The notes below the pieces were generated by a model, which ran no database searches, was not told the DNA's origin, and was given only the letters and a program-made list of their open reading frames with translations. The position numbers were made by a program, and so were the translations under genes. Below are positions 1 through 10,573 of a stretch of DNA of 64,000 nt, one piece after another. The stretch is taken from assembly GCA_963930775.1 (NCBI GenBank), contig OZ005696.1, positions 3,348,001 to 3,412,000 on the forward strand. The letters run 5' to 3'. Position 1 is the stretch's first letter; each line of letters begins with the position of its first letter. This stretch comes from Cliona cf. orientalis (Eukaryota; Porifera; Demospongiae; Clionaida; Clionaidae).

Positions 1-508
1 TAACAAATACTGTGATCTGATTGGTTAAATTGAAGTATCTATCCTTCATAGAAAATCATGTAAGCTCTGTAGAAAATCATGTAAAATTTCTTGCCTATGG
101 TTAGGGTTGTTGCTAGGCAGCAGTTTATATGTCTAGCTTTTGGGCATTGTTGCTAGGATCTAAACATGTTAGACACTGTTTAGTCGGTTTCTACGTGATT
201 TAGAAGACCTCAGGGCTCAGTAGAACCCTCGCTTTGCTCGGGATTCTACATAGAGCTCTTTGGTCTTCTAAATCACGTAGAAACCTCCTAAACAGTGTCT
301 AACTATTATATATTTTCAGTGTTGTTGGTTTCAATATTTAATCAACACGGAAAGAGAATCAAGGTCTCGATATTGGTATGCTGATAATAATACAAGGAAA
401 TGCCAATGTCATACACAAACATGTGTGCATAGCTATTTGCAATTACTACTGTGGTGTACATTCTAAGAACTACAGTATCTGAATATTCATATAATATTAT
501 TGTACTGA
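1..508. other. Gene-free left flank
   Basis: No supported coding sequence. It holds the downstream flank of the peptide-transporter gene, which lies on the minus strand, and one hairpin element described separately. No clear polyadenylation signal was recognised. Confidence 0.5.
169..302. repeat. Short palindromic element (MITE-like hairpin)
   Basis: The outer arms TAGACACTGTTTAG (from 170) and CTAAACAGTGTCTA (to 301) are exact inverted repeats. They enclose a second pair, GGTTTCTACGTGATTTAGAAGACC near 186-209 and its complement near 262-285. The whole unit folds as a nested hairpin of about 134 bp. No ORF is present. The structure fits a non-autonomous DNA transposon; the superfamily cannot be named. 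Confidence 0.7.
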
Positions 509-2358
509 TTAATCTGTGTACAAATCTGAAAGGTTGTCTTCAGTAGCTTGTGTAATGTAGCGTTCATAGATTTCTTCTACTTGTTGCTGTCTGAACATTC
601 CCTCATCTCTCTCCCGGTACTTGTATTTCTTGGCTGCTATTGAAAATAGAATGAGACCAACTATCCCCATTATGCATGTAAAAAGAAGATAGACAAAGCC
701 ACAGTTAGTAATTGGAGGATGAATTGACACATCTCCACTAGCCCATGGATTCTTAAAGGAAAAACCAAGGATGACGATAGAATTTAGAAAATGAAATAAG
801 CCTCTGATAGCAAAAAATACTCCAATAAGAAGGCCTTTCATTGACTGAGGGCTCTGAGCAGAGATTAGTTCATAGGTTGCGGAAATCACAATTAGGGGTC
901 CGATTCCAAGAAACAGGTTTGGTGGAATAAGTACAGTCCAGTGTAGGTTGAGGGCTGGATATGATACGGTAGTGTTGGTTCGATAAACCTGAAACATACA
1001 CTGTGTATTATTCAGGCCAGTTGTGCCGTGTAGCGAGTGCCCTACAACATCGATAATAAGCAAGCTAATAACTCCTAAGAGACAAATTGCAGCTCCCAGT
1101 TGAATTCTGCAGAATATGTTGTTCAATTTCCTACATAGAGCAGAAAAGTTAATGATGCATATGTAAATTGGAAAGAGGCAGATTAGTGATAGCAGAGTCA
1201 TCAGGCTGCCAGTTTCAATGAAACCACTTTCCCATTTGTGTTCAATAGTGTCACAGAAGTCCTTTCCTATGTGCTTACGATAGTGAAGAACATGCAGTCC
1301 AAATAGTGGAAACACAAAGAAAGAAGATGGTACCTCTAAAGCGAATACAGGCCCCATCGCAAATAAAATGAGTAGAATCCTAAAAAATGTTTTGACATTT
1401 TCCACTTGTTCTGTTGTGAAAGGCCCTCCAAACCTCTCTTTGGTAAGGTCTATCCTGGAAGGTATGATGTCATCGCTATACGTAAAAACACTACGCCGAA
1501 GTGGATACTTACGAATTTGATCACCTGGAAAACTGTTAGATAAGGATTTTCTTGTCCAGGCTCAGAATAAAACCAATGGCGTTTCCATCGATAAATAATT
1601 AGTAATGTAATCAACAAAATAGAAATAATAAATGGTGTAGAGTAAAGTGCTTTCTTTGGTGCCATTGCAATTTTTCCTGGATAACTACAGGACACGAAAG
1701 AGTCGATTATTCTCAATGGTAGTAATACCAAATGGAAAGCCCATATGGAATAGTGTATAAAGAGGCGGAGGTATCGAGTGGGGGCCTCAAACAACTGATC
1801 CAGTCCAAGCTGAACATAGTTAGCCTGAAAGCCTGCTAGTTCAATCATCAAAAGCATAAAAGAGACCAAACTGAAACCAAGCAAAACCTGCATAATGCTC
1901 CTGTGTAGGTATGTGGCATAATCATTGTAAGCTATTACCTCCAGCTTAAATATGAACACTAAAATCTCCATAAAGCATACTGTGAGTCCACATGCAAGCA
2001 AAAGGCACAAACTGATAAGCACCAGTTTTAGTCGTCCACAGCACACATCGGCCATGAAACCACTCAAGGGATAGAGCATCATTGCAAGGGCCAGAGTAGC
2101 ATACAGCAGAGAAACAAATGCCGATATGCTTGCTGAAGTTAGTGGGTTAGTGTAGATAAATATCACCACCATACTCAATGCAAGGTAATACATTATACCT
2201 ACGACAACTGTCCAGAAGATGATCAGAGTAGCCGCCTTGGACAGAAGACAAAGAGATCGATGAAACCAAGAATCCTTAGTTTGATGACGCTTTTGATTTC
2301 TCTGTGTAGCTTGAGGCAGCAGATGCCCCAATTCAGCTGGTGATACTTTTTGTTTCAT
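509..2358 (-). CDS. Proton-coupled oligopeptide transporter (POT/SLC15 type), with one frame break
   Basis: This is a multi-pass membrane protein of the POT/PTR2 branch of the major facilitator superfamily, whose members import di- and tripeptides with protons. The first part (2358 to 1513) carries the GFMAD..CGR loop after an early TM segment and AGFQANYVQLGLDQ, both POT-like. The second part (1510 to 509) carries KYPLRRS, SRIDL.KERFGGPFT, EQVENVKTFFRIL and SAQSPQSMKGL, all strong family signatures. The two parts are out of frame by the two bases at 1511-1512, and about four residues expected between VIKF and KYP are missing. Splicing at the GTAAGT there does not restore the downstream frame with any acceptor I see. 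So this is a small deletion: a pseudogene, an inactive allele or a sequence error. Together the parts give about 615 residues, near family size. The start is the first ATG, followed by a short basic N-terminus. Confidence 0.85.
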
Positions 2359-2557
2359 GATGATCTTTTCGCAATCAATTACTCATTTTTCTGTGATTAT
2401 GATTGTGTAATCCAGTGCAGCTTTGATGTATCACTGACTGTCTGATTGCATGTACAGTACCAGTTTATGAAACAAATTACACTCCATAACTATAGTACCT
2501 ACATGTGTGATGCAGTGTTATAGATCAAATTAAGGGGGGAGAACTGATAGCAAAAGT

Positions 2558-2950
2558 GGGGGGGGGGGGGGGGGGGGGGGGCTCAGACCTTTGACTGTGT
2601 ACTGTGATAACAATATGGCTGTGGGCATATGGCCACAGCCCACATAGGGGGGTCTGGGGGCATGCTCCCCCAGAAAATTTTGGAAATTTCACGTCGACTC
2701 TCTGAGAGTGTTTCTGATGCATCCTGGCAGCAGTTTTTGGACTGATTTAGCAGTTATTTTTTCTTGAGCACTCTTTTGAAAACACCTAGAATTATAACAG
2801 AACTATGTTATTATAATTTTATAGTGTGGGCATGTGATAAAATGGGGGGCTCAGCCCCCCTTGTTTCCAAAGTGGGGGGGGGGGGGGGGGGGGGGGGTGG
2901 GGGGGGGAAGCGAGCGGGGGGAGGGGGGGGCGCCCCCTCCTGCAAATGGC
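2558..2950. repeat. Poly-G tracts and G-rich block
   Basis: A 24-base G homopolymer spans 2558-2581. A second run of about 24 spans 2874-2897 and is followed by further G runs to about 2940. The block also includes palindromic GGGGGGCTCAGCCCCCC-like sequence near 2844. Such tracts can form G-quadruplexes and are prone to length error in assemblies. Confidence 0.85.
2643..2720. repeat. Dispersed repeat copy A
   Basis: The stretch centred on CTGGGGGCATGCTCCCCCAG, followed by AAAATTTTGGA and a diverged tail, recurs at 48607-48690 inside a terminal-inverted-repeat element. Conservation extends over about 70 bp. It is therefore a fragment of an interspersed repeat family. Confidence 0.75.
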
Positions 2951-3341
2951 TAATTTAAAAATGTTATGACATTGAGAATTGCTATTTCCCTTTCCTACAA
3001 TAGTTTTCGTGAATTCAAAATTGTTTACTTTTAGTTATCATAAGATGTGCCAAATCAAAGTAGTCTTAACCCCGCCACCATTATCGTACAGTTATAGCTG
3101 GATACATTCTGGGAGGCATGTTGCATACCAGTCAAAGAATCTGAAGTTGTGCATGCATTTACTGTTGATACTTTCAAGTCCTTGTGTAACCTGTTGAGTG
3201 TACTTTATATATCTATGATCTAATCTTCTTAGAATAACTGTAATCAGTGTGTACGCCAGCATTTCTCAGCTATTCTAATGCCAACAAAGCCCTACTGTAC
3301 TATGACAATAACGACACACAATATGTTTTAGTTTTCACTAG

Positions 3342-3347
3342 TTTATT
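3342..3347 (-). other. Candidate polyadenylation signal
   Basis: TTTATT on the plus strand is AATAAA on the minus strand. It lies about 110 bases downstream of the stop codon of the beta-helix/multi-span gene that ends at 3457. Confidence 0.45.
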
Positions 3348-3456
3348 CAGAAACAGGAAATGGTATGTAACTACACATAGTAACTCAATTGAAAGTAAAC
3401 ATGAATTATAACTGTACAATGTCATGAAGTATCTAGATTTCATAATTTAACTGTGG

Positions 3457-6400
3457 TCAATCATCTATAAGCAATTCTCGAAGATCAACAGATGAAGAAG
3501 TGACAAACCTATTCTCCTCCAAAGTTATATTTTTTGTATTCTTTTTACTTTTTAGTTTCACTAAATTACGTATCTTGCTCTGTGTATAGGAAACCCACCT
3601 AATTGGGGTAAGCCTCACTTTTATGTGGTAAATGACAATTGCTACAAAGATAAGAAGGGCAGTTCCAGTTGATGTATATGTAATTGGTGTAAGAGAGCCA
3701 CCTGAAGCTATTTGGTAGTGAGCTACTGAGGACAACATACCCAGATTAAGAAAAAAGATAATCTCAATTAGATTAAGCCACCACTGTCTATACACACCTC
3801 TTATTATGGAATTGTAGCCACATAGAACTAGTGCTGTTAGAGATATTGCTAAGAGATTAACCATAGGATCACCAAGCAAGTTTAAGGAGAATACCAAGAA
3901 TAGGCAAGCTCTTACGAATAGTAGAAGCCCAGTCCAATAGCGATGCTTGATCTTGTAGGGCCCGGTGTATGCATCAAAGAGAGGGTGCAATTTTACAACC
4001 CACGAAAAAATTTTGTAGTTGGGAAGCTTTTGTAGCAATTGCACAAAGAGGAGCATTGCCGTATAGGGCAGGGAGATGACAGTTAAAAGCAAGAATGCAA
4101 CTACAAACAAGTAAATGTGCTTTCCTTTAAGATATTCCACATTGCTGTCATAGAGCCAGACCCACCTCCTGTGACCGTTTGGATAGACCAGTTCCGTTGA
4201 ACTGAAAATGGTGATAATGATGCGTAGGAGTTTGGCATAAGAGAGAAGAAACAGTGTTGCCAAAACTTGAACAGCGTTGCTACCACACAGCTTTGATACT
4301 CGAGTGGAGTAATGGCTAGCTACAATAATTACTATGACAATGAACCAAATGTATAGAGGAAAGAGAAACTGTAACCATGTTACTGATAGGCCATCAAAGT
4401 TATCGTAAAAACAACTTTCAATACCTAGATCTAGGTTCAGCCATGCGATAAAGGTGCTAAGAAACGAGTGTGACGTTTGGTATGGGAAGAATGTTGCACT
4501 GTTAGCTCTTACAATATTGGCATAGAATATCAGTCCATTGATGGTGCCAATGGACACAGTAATGTTGAGTATCATTAAGCCAACTACGAGAGCCACTCCT
4601 GCTAATGCCATCAGAGGAATTATCACAACTAGCCAATATTTTTCACAGTGCTTGCATCTTGATGTTCCCAGCACTCTACTGTAGCCAGACTGACAGGCAC
4701 CGCACAGAATACCAGAGCGCTTGAATGCACACTGTTCATCGGGAGAGGTCAGATTGAGCTCACTGTAGCCTTTAGTTTGCTTACAATAATCAAAGGGGCA
4801 ATGATCATGTACAATGACCCCTGAGTTCTGAGACAAAGCAAGGTGGCTGAATGTTGCATTGATCCACTTTGGGCTTTCTCTGAGAATCTTGAATGTGGTC
4901 AAATTGCATGTAATACCGTGTGTGAGAAGAATTTGTTGGCACTGACATTTTTTCAAATTTGTATCAAGATAGAATCCAAGAGAACAATTTTTCAGGGTAA
5001 TACTGATTGAGATATCAGTATCAATATTCTTGTCATGCTGTAGCGCAATAAAATTAATAGTAGACGCAACTGTTAATTTTAATGTTTCCATTTTATCATT
5101 CGATTGCACAGTATACTCAAGATTCGTACATTGACTTCCAACGTTTTGAGTGTACTGTAACCTTCCCAGCTTGGCGGTTGTTTGCCCTAAGTAGTTAGCT
5201 GATACTCTTGATGGTACAACTCCATACATCTGACCTACTGCTACTATTTCTATAGAGAACGTTTCACCAGGGATCAATTCAACACTGTGGACACTTCTAG
5301 TGCAAGTTGGTAATGATTTTGAGCATGGACACAATTTGATTGGATCGGAGGACACTACTGAAAGATCTGTATCCTGTTGACCTTCAAAATTGAATGCGCT
5401 CTGTGATTGATGGATCCATCCGCCATAGATTGCACTGCCAGCTTGACCAGCTCTATTATTGATGAAGTAAAAGGACAGAGTTCTACCTACAGTGAACGTC
5501 TCATATGTATCATCTCCTAGGTAGACACCTTTGGTGATGTAATCAGCGTCTACTACAAATATAGCCCCACCTTCTCTTCTTGCTTGATTGTCTTCGAAGA
5601 TTAGTACAGCCATGCCATGGGCAACTAGCTTCGATTTCTTCTGAAATAGAATTGCTCCACCTCTCCGACCGGAGTTGTTTGAGAATAGCCACCTTGAGTC
5701 TCCTTCAAATGAAACGTTTGATTTCTCAAGTACCATGCCTCCACATTTTCGCCCAATATTGTTTGCAATTACTACTGTGGAAAAGTTATTGACTTGAATG
5801 ACAGTACCAACAATATAGAAGGGCCAATCTTCTGGATATGGAAATAACTGTTGGCTGGCATTGAGCAACAGGGAACTATTGGCGTGGAATATTACCGATC
5901 TTATGTAAAAGAATAGAAGCTGTCCTCTATTTCTTTGAAGCGTCAACTGACCTTGAATGCTAAGATGCCGACATTTTGTAATGCACAGTGCACCATCACT
6001 ATCTTCAATATTTACATTGTGCAATGTTACATGACCTATGTTTACTATGGTCAGTGGATCTTGAGCATATCTTATTGATATGTTTGTCATGATAAGCTTG
6101 AAATTTACATTTGATCTCCAAAGTGGCCCTATTTGCATTCGTGAATTGTTTAGGTATACATTGTTTACTGTAATGCTTCCAAAACTTTTGTCTACTTGTG
6201 AGAAATTCCTTGGTTCGATGATCAATCCTGGTATACGACGATATCCATACAGTGAATAGTGCACTGATTCAAAATATTGTGTATTGCATTCCAGACCATT
6301 GATGTGTATGATTGTTGTATGCATGTTATGGTAAATATCACAAAATCCACTGGAGAATATGTCCCTTGGAAGCACGTGAATAGTGATATTTGTCAGTGAT

Positions 6401-7161
6401 ACTTCAGTGTAGCCTAGTGTCTGATTTAGTACCATGGTTATCCCAGGATTAGTAACTCCTGGAAAAATGTGATTTGATTTACTAACGTAATAACCTGAAA
6501 AGGATTGTAAATTCTCGATCATTAATGTTTTATTTTTAACGAAAGTTTTATTCTCAGAATGTGTATTGAAAATGTATAAGTTTACTTGATTGTAATGGAA
6601 TGTTGTATTATTCAAAACTAGCATCTGGCCCAAATTTTCAATATACAATGCTATGCCAGTGCCATTCTTTATGGACAAATTTTCTATCATTACATTATCT
6701 GAGCATGAAATGAACAATGTGAAGTAATCCATTACACCCATTTGCCTTACCCCACAGCTTTCAAACGTGATACCATAAATTGTGAGATTCGAAACGTTGC
6801 TGAAAGCAAATCCTATATTATGTTTGGTCGCATTACAATTCACTGTTGATGCTCCAAGTTTCAAATCTTTAGCTCTCAGCTCAACAGTCGTTGTGTTCAC
6901 TATCTTAATGACACCATCTTTTGTACCTCTGTACGTGTGAACACCTGGCAGTAAAATAATGGTGATGTCAGATACATTATCTTCAACCAAACTCATAGTA
7001 GTCAGGGAAGTAAGCGTGTAACAGGGCTCCTGCATAGAACTGCACTCTCTGACTGATGTTGACTCGGCATTTGGTGTGAGATAAATAATCCTTTGTGACT
7101 GAACTGAACATAAGAGCACAGCTAAATTATAATATAGCAAATGAAACACTAGCCTGGCCAT
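3457..7161 (-). CDS. Secreted beta-helix (PMP-like repeat) multi-span membrane protein, paralog 1
   Basis: A single uninterrupted exon encodes 1234 residues. Residues 1-22 form a signal peptide. Roughly residues 60-620 form repetitive, Asn-rich beta-solenoid sequence with PMP-type FxxN and GGAI pairs (FSNNSGRRGGAI, FEDNQARREGGAI, FINNRAGQAGSAI). A Cys-rich linker follows: CSLGFYL near 728, CPFDYC, then CAFKRSGILCGACQSGYS near 808 and CKHCEKYW. About eight hydrophobic spans occupy 840-1180, and the tail ends in DLRELLIDD. Landmarks shared with two other genes in this window include NGLIFYANIVRAN, LLSYAKLL, WLYDSNVEYLKGKHI and RYWTGLLL. The ectodomain should face outside. The role is unknown; adhesion or ligand sensing is inference. 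A GTAAGT donor on the minus strand near 7285 could close an upstream untranslated exon. No frame damage was seen. Confidence 0.85.
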   Translation of the reverse strand: MARLVFHLLYYNLAVLLCSVQSQRIIYLTPNAESTSVRECSSMQEPCYTLTSLTTMSLVEDNVSDITIILLPGVHTYRGTKDGVIKIVNTTTVELRAKDLKLGASTVNCNATKHNIGFAFSNVSNLTIYGITFESCGVRQMGVMDYFTLFISCSDNVMIENLSIKNGTGIALYIENLGQMLVLNNTTFHYNQVNLYIFNTHSENKTFVKNKTLMIENLQSFSGYYVSKSNHIFPGVTNPGITMVLNQTLGYTEVSLTNITIHVLPRDIFSSGFCDIYHNMHTTIIHINGLECNTQYFESVHYSLYGYRRIPGLIIEPRNFSQVDKSFGSITVNNVYLNNSRMQIGPLWRSNVNFKLIMTNISIRYAQDPLTIVNIGHVTLHNVNIEDSDGALCITKCRHLSIQGQLTLQRNRGQLLFFYIRSVIFHANSSLLLNASQQLFPYPEDWPFYIVGTVIQVNNFSTVVIANNIGRKCGGMVLEKSNVSFEGDSRWLFSNNSGRRGGAILFQKKSKLVAHGMAVLIFEDNQARREGGAIFVVDADYITKGVYLGDDTYETFTVGRTLSFYFINNRAGQAGSAIYGGWIHQSQSAFNFEGQQDTDLSVVSSDPIKLCPCSKSLPTCTRSVHSVELIPGETFSIEIVAVGQMYGVVPSRVSANYLGQTTAKLGRLQYTQNVGSQCTNLEYTVQSNDKMETLKLTVASTINFIALQHDKNIDTDISISITLKNCSLGFYLDTNLKKCQCQQILLTHGITCNLTTFKILRESPKWINATFSHLALSQNSGVIVHDHCPFDYCKQTKGYSELNLTSPDEQCAFKRSGILCGACQSGYSRVLGTSRCKHCEKYWLVVIIPLMALAGVALVVGLMILNITVSIGTINGLIFYANIVRANSATFFPYQTSHSFLSTFIAWLNLDLGIESCFYDNFDGLSVTWLQFLFPLYIWFIVIVIIVASHYSTRVSKLCGSNAVQVLATLFLLSYAKLLRIIITIFSSTELVYPNGHRRWVWLYDSNVEYLKGKHIYLFVVAFLLLTVISLPYTAMLLFVQLLQKLPNYKIFSWVVKLHPLFDAYTGPYKIKHRYWTGLLLFVRACLFLVFSLNLLGDPMVNLLAISLTALVLCGYNSIIRGVYRQWWLNLIEIIFFLNLGMLSSVAHYQIASGGSLTPITYTSTGTALLIFVAIVIYHIKVRLTPIRWVSYTQSKIRNLVKLKSKKNTKNITLEENRFVTSSSVDLRELLIDD

Positions 7162-7743
7162 GATGACTTGGTACTCAATTAATTCACAAAGTTGCTTCTA
7201 CCCAAGATATTATGACAATACTGAAGGGTGATGTAGCATGTGACTTGTGTAGAATGATGTCATTGATTAATAAACTTTCACTTACCAAGTTTGGGACGTC
7301 TGACTGTTTATGCAATCTTGCTGATCAAGTTCATGAAAGTTTTTGTAGTAATAATCTTCACTTTGTGATGATTTTGTGGTAAGGTATTTCCGGTTTACAT
7401 AGACAGTCTTGGATCCGATAAGCACACTAGCTAGTATACTAGGTGTATAATACTCTAAACTTGAGTATGGACTATATGTGACCCGGGTCGCGTACCATAC
7501 CCCCCAATCGGAGTGAAAGAGGGTGTACGTGTGGCTAGCGAGACTACGTAGTGCTGTACTGTATACCATTGTCATGACAAATTTGGATCCCCCCCTCTTT
7601 TTTGTTCCCCCCAGTCCATATATGTGGACCCCCAGCCCTGTTATATTTCTGAAATAGCTAGCTATATGGACCCCCATGCATGTTATCAACTAGCTACAAT
7701 TCAGAAGGGTCAAGGGCTGGTTAGCTATAGCGCTAGTCTGCAC

Positions 7744-7797
7744 TAGTCTCGTGCCCAGCCCTTCCTTTTTGCGTAGGAGGGGCTGGGCACGAGACTA
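7744..7797. repeat. TAGTCTCG-type hairpin, copy 1
   Basis: TAGTCTCGTGCCCAGCCCTT pairs with AGGGGCTGGGCACGAGACTA to give about 20-bp arms and a short loop. The element is absent at the equivalent place (about 13264) in the duplicated segment upstream of gene copy 3, so it was gained or lost after that duplication. Confidence 0.8.
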
Positions 7798-7844
7798 AGT
7801 CTGCCCAGCCCCTCCTAGGCCGATCCTAGCCTATTATAATATGC

Positions 7845-7898
7845 TAGACTCGTCCCCAGACCCCACCCCCAAAAGGGTGGGGTCTGGGGACGAGACTA
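7845..7898. repeat. TAGTCTCG-type hairpin, copy 2
   Basis: The arms TAGACTCGTCCCCAGACCCC and GGGGTCTGGGGACGAGACTA flank a tiny loop. Arm ends match those of the 7744 hairpin and of the 1.68-kb element at 20221. Like copy 1, it is missing from the paralogous segment near 13265-13290. Confidence 0.8.
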
Positions 7899-8071
7899 AT
7901 TATATGCAAAAGGGAGGGTCCAAATATCACGTGACAGTACGTGGGCGGAACCGCATATTAACTCGAAAAGCTTAAAGCCAGGGAAGAGCTGTCCACCTAC
8001 CCTCGTCTTTATCCATTCCCGAATTCGCAGTGCCGGTGATATCATCAGAGTCAAGCCTGAAGCTCAGGACG

Positions 8072-10225
8072 ATGAGCACTCGAGCTCGAAAGACCTTCTC
8101 GACATCATCTCTCAGCGATTTTTGTCTTTGTAAACTGGTCGAAGAACTCGATCACTACTCGCCAGAGGCGCTGAGCCTTCTTCCACCCGTTCAACGAAAG
8201 AAGCTGTTACTCCTTTGTCCAGTTGTTTCCATCTGTCACCTCGAGCGGACCTGCGCCTTTGACGATATCGATTCCGACACATTCTGGGATGACCTTCGCA
8301 AAAGCCAAAGCAGTAGGCTGGGAGGTTTTCGTGGTTATGACTTTCATGCACTACTGACGGTCTCCGAGTATTCTTCAAATCATGAAGAGTTTTCATCGAG
8401 TCGTGAAAAATACTTCACATTTCTGACGACAATGATCTTCAGTGGTGACCGCTTCTCTGCCATGGTGTTTACGGATGGCTTGTAGATGACCGCGACTTCT
8501 ACGAGGGTTGGTCTCCACCACCTGAGCAACGGAGTTGCCCTGATGACGTTGTGAACGATCTTGTCACATATCGAAAGCCAAAAGCAATAACCGTAAGAGA
8601 GAGTAAAGGTTGTGTCACTCGATATGCTGAAGACGACAATGATTTCTATTACCCACTTCCTTCCCGTGATGTATTTGGTAAGCAGCATGATAAGCTTTAT
8701 GAATATGCTACCCAAGGCCAGTATGTTCACTCTCGGTATTCGCACTACACTTCGAAGGAGAATCACTACCGCCTCTCCGATGATGACGCAGTGTCGTTGA
8801 TCATGAACGAATGCCACTACTATCCCAAGAAGCTGTTCCTTCATGAGTATGAGCATATGCATTGGAGGTGGAGCCGTGGTGATCTGACACGCCTACTGAC
8901 ACAGTTTTTCTGTAAGCTAGAGTCACTTAGTTTACAGTTTAGGCAAGCAAAAGATATCGATGGCTATGTAGATAGGGGTGATTGTTCCAAGGAAGCTTTG
9001 GAGCTGGTATTGAGCTGTTGCTTTAGCAGCCCTGTGCTTAGCTCGCTGGACATTCTTGATCCAGTTTTAGACGATACATCCAGCAAAGTTTTATCTTCTA
9101 TGCTTGCAACTATGCCCTGTCCATCTCTAAAGAAGCTTGACATGTTCATCTGCGTACGTTATAGTGGTGAAGTGCGTTGTTTGGAAGCTTTAGCTAAGAT
9201 CATAGCTTCTCATGGCCAACTCACTGAGATAAGTGTGCGGGTTGATGAAGGGGCGAAAGTAAATCCCAGTGCCTTCTCTTATTTGTACACTTCTTTGATT
9301 GGCTTTGTCCAGAGGCAGGAATTTTCGAAGCTTACTCTTAAGGGTCAAGTACCCATGTCTTTATAATTGAAACTACTGCTTGATGCCTTCCTCAAGACAC
9401 CTTGTAGCCAGCCTCAGGATTTACAGCTTAAACATCTAAAACCAGCTCATAATGAACCAGCCTCGACCACCCATAATATGAATGTGCCGGTAGGTGACAG
9501 AAGAGTACCTATTGGAGCTCTAGAATATAAATCCCTCCTTTTTTATGAATATTGCAACATAACTGTGGATTTTTGCAATTGGTTGTTTTCAAACCAGCCT
9601 CTTGTTCTCAAAGCCTACAACTTTGATGCTAGCATAGGTAGTCTTGGGAAATATGGCAGATTTGAACCGTCTGAGACAGCTTTACCTGTACATCTTTTGT
9701 CTGAAAATGCTCTGTTTCAGGCTCGGGAATTATCGTTGCCAATATTTGATAATTTTCCCAATCAAGCTCTTCAACATCTTTTCCAGCGCCAGCAACTGAC
9801 ACGCTTAACACTTCAACCTACAGAACCACCAGTGAAGGATATATTTAGTAGACGTAAAGAAGTTCCTAAATCATGCAACATCGATGCTATCACTGAGATT
9901 CTGTCCTATCAAAAGGAGCAGCCCGTTGAGCTTACAATATACAGGGAATATTTCAACTATGTATCCATCGAACCATCAACCGATGAGGATCAATTTGGAG
10001 ATGCCCTTTTTTCTCTAAACAATTTTGAGTCTTTTCGTTTCAGATCTCAATGGTATGGAAGCAAGAGGATACCGGCTACCTTGATACGCTGTACAACAGC
10101 TGGCTAAAGCATGGACGTAAAAAATTGAAGTTATTTCAATGGGAAAATTTGTGTATCAGTTTTCTATGACTGACTAGCTAACTAGAAAATTAGATGAAAT
10201 GGGACTTGTAATAACTACTCAGTAA
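8072..10225 (+). pseudogene. LRR/F-box-like gene, copy 1 (broken)
   Basis: Closely similar along its whole length to the intact copy at 13452-15689. I see three lesions: a 4-base insertion (about 8460-8463) shortly after the GDRFS codons; a CAA-to-TAA stop at 9364-9366; and a one-base deletion near 10025 that puts the last 60 codons out of frame. A further substitution near 10174 makes another stop (TAG) in the original frame. The reading start is the ATG at 8072, which matches copy 3; the frame upstream has no ATG. It may still be transcribed, because the upstream leader is preserved. Confidence 0.85.
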
Positions 10226-10573
10226 TTTTGTGTTGTGGCATTTATTAGTGAATCTTAGGAATGTACTCTATCATAGCAACTGCGTATGTAGTATGTAGTG
10301 TAATACGAGACTTCCGTTTCAATGTGTTTACTCTTGTTCATACCGAATTCAATAATTAAAATTACAAGGGATACCCCGCTTGGATCGGCACATGCACCGT
10401 AATAGTGCCCACGTGCATAATCATCGCTGCCATGCCATACTTAATTGGAGGAAAGAGGGAGTGGCTAGTGAGATCCATAGTATAGTGGAAGGAAAGAAAG
10501 TTTCTGGGCCCGCCCAGCCTCGTCTTATTATAGTACCGCAGCTGGTGGCAACAGTTTAATATCACTCAGGAGG
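10226..10573. other. Spacer between LRR gene copies 1 and 2
   Basis: No gene is seen. Unlike the leaders of copies 1 and 3, the sequence immediately before copy 2 does not align with them, so the second unit is 5'-truncated relative to the others or its leader has been replaced. Confidence 0.5.

Larger units (their letters stand above)
2359..3456. other. Intergenic spacer with G-rich repeats
   Basis: No supported gene lies between the two minus-strand genes. It contains two long G homopolymers and one copy of a dispersed repeat, listed separately. Small ORFs here are translations of homopolymer or of single-copy AT-rich DNA without domain features. Confidence 0.6.
7282..8071. repeat. Duplicated upstream segment (copy 1) of the LRR gene array
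   Basis: The part from about 7490 to 8071 matches 12996-13451 almost base for base, apart from hairpin insertions and a small indel near 13381. The shared parts include the GTCATGACAAATTTGGATCC stretch, a short C-run and the sequence leading to the start codon. It is therefore the promoter and 5' leader side of the tandem duplication. The 135-residue minus-strand frame inside it is not conserved as protein and is not called. Confidence 0.75.

Noticed and set aside
2764-2958. Glycine-rich small ORF
   Set aside because: Translation of poly-G homopolymers.
7282-7689. 135-residue minus-strand frame upstream of LRR copy 1
   Set aside because: It lies in the duplicated leader. The counterpart at 12996-13202 is truncated and its changes do not preserve the protein; low-complexity, no domain.
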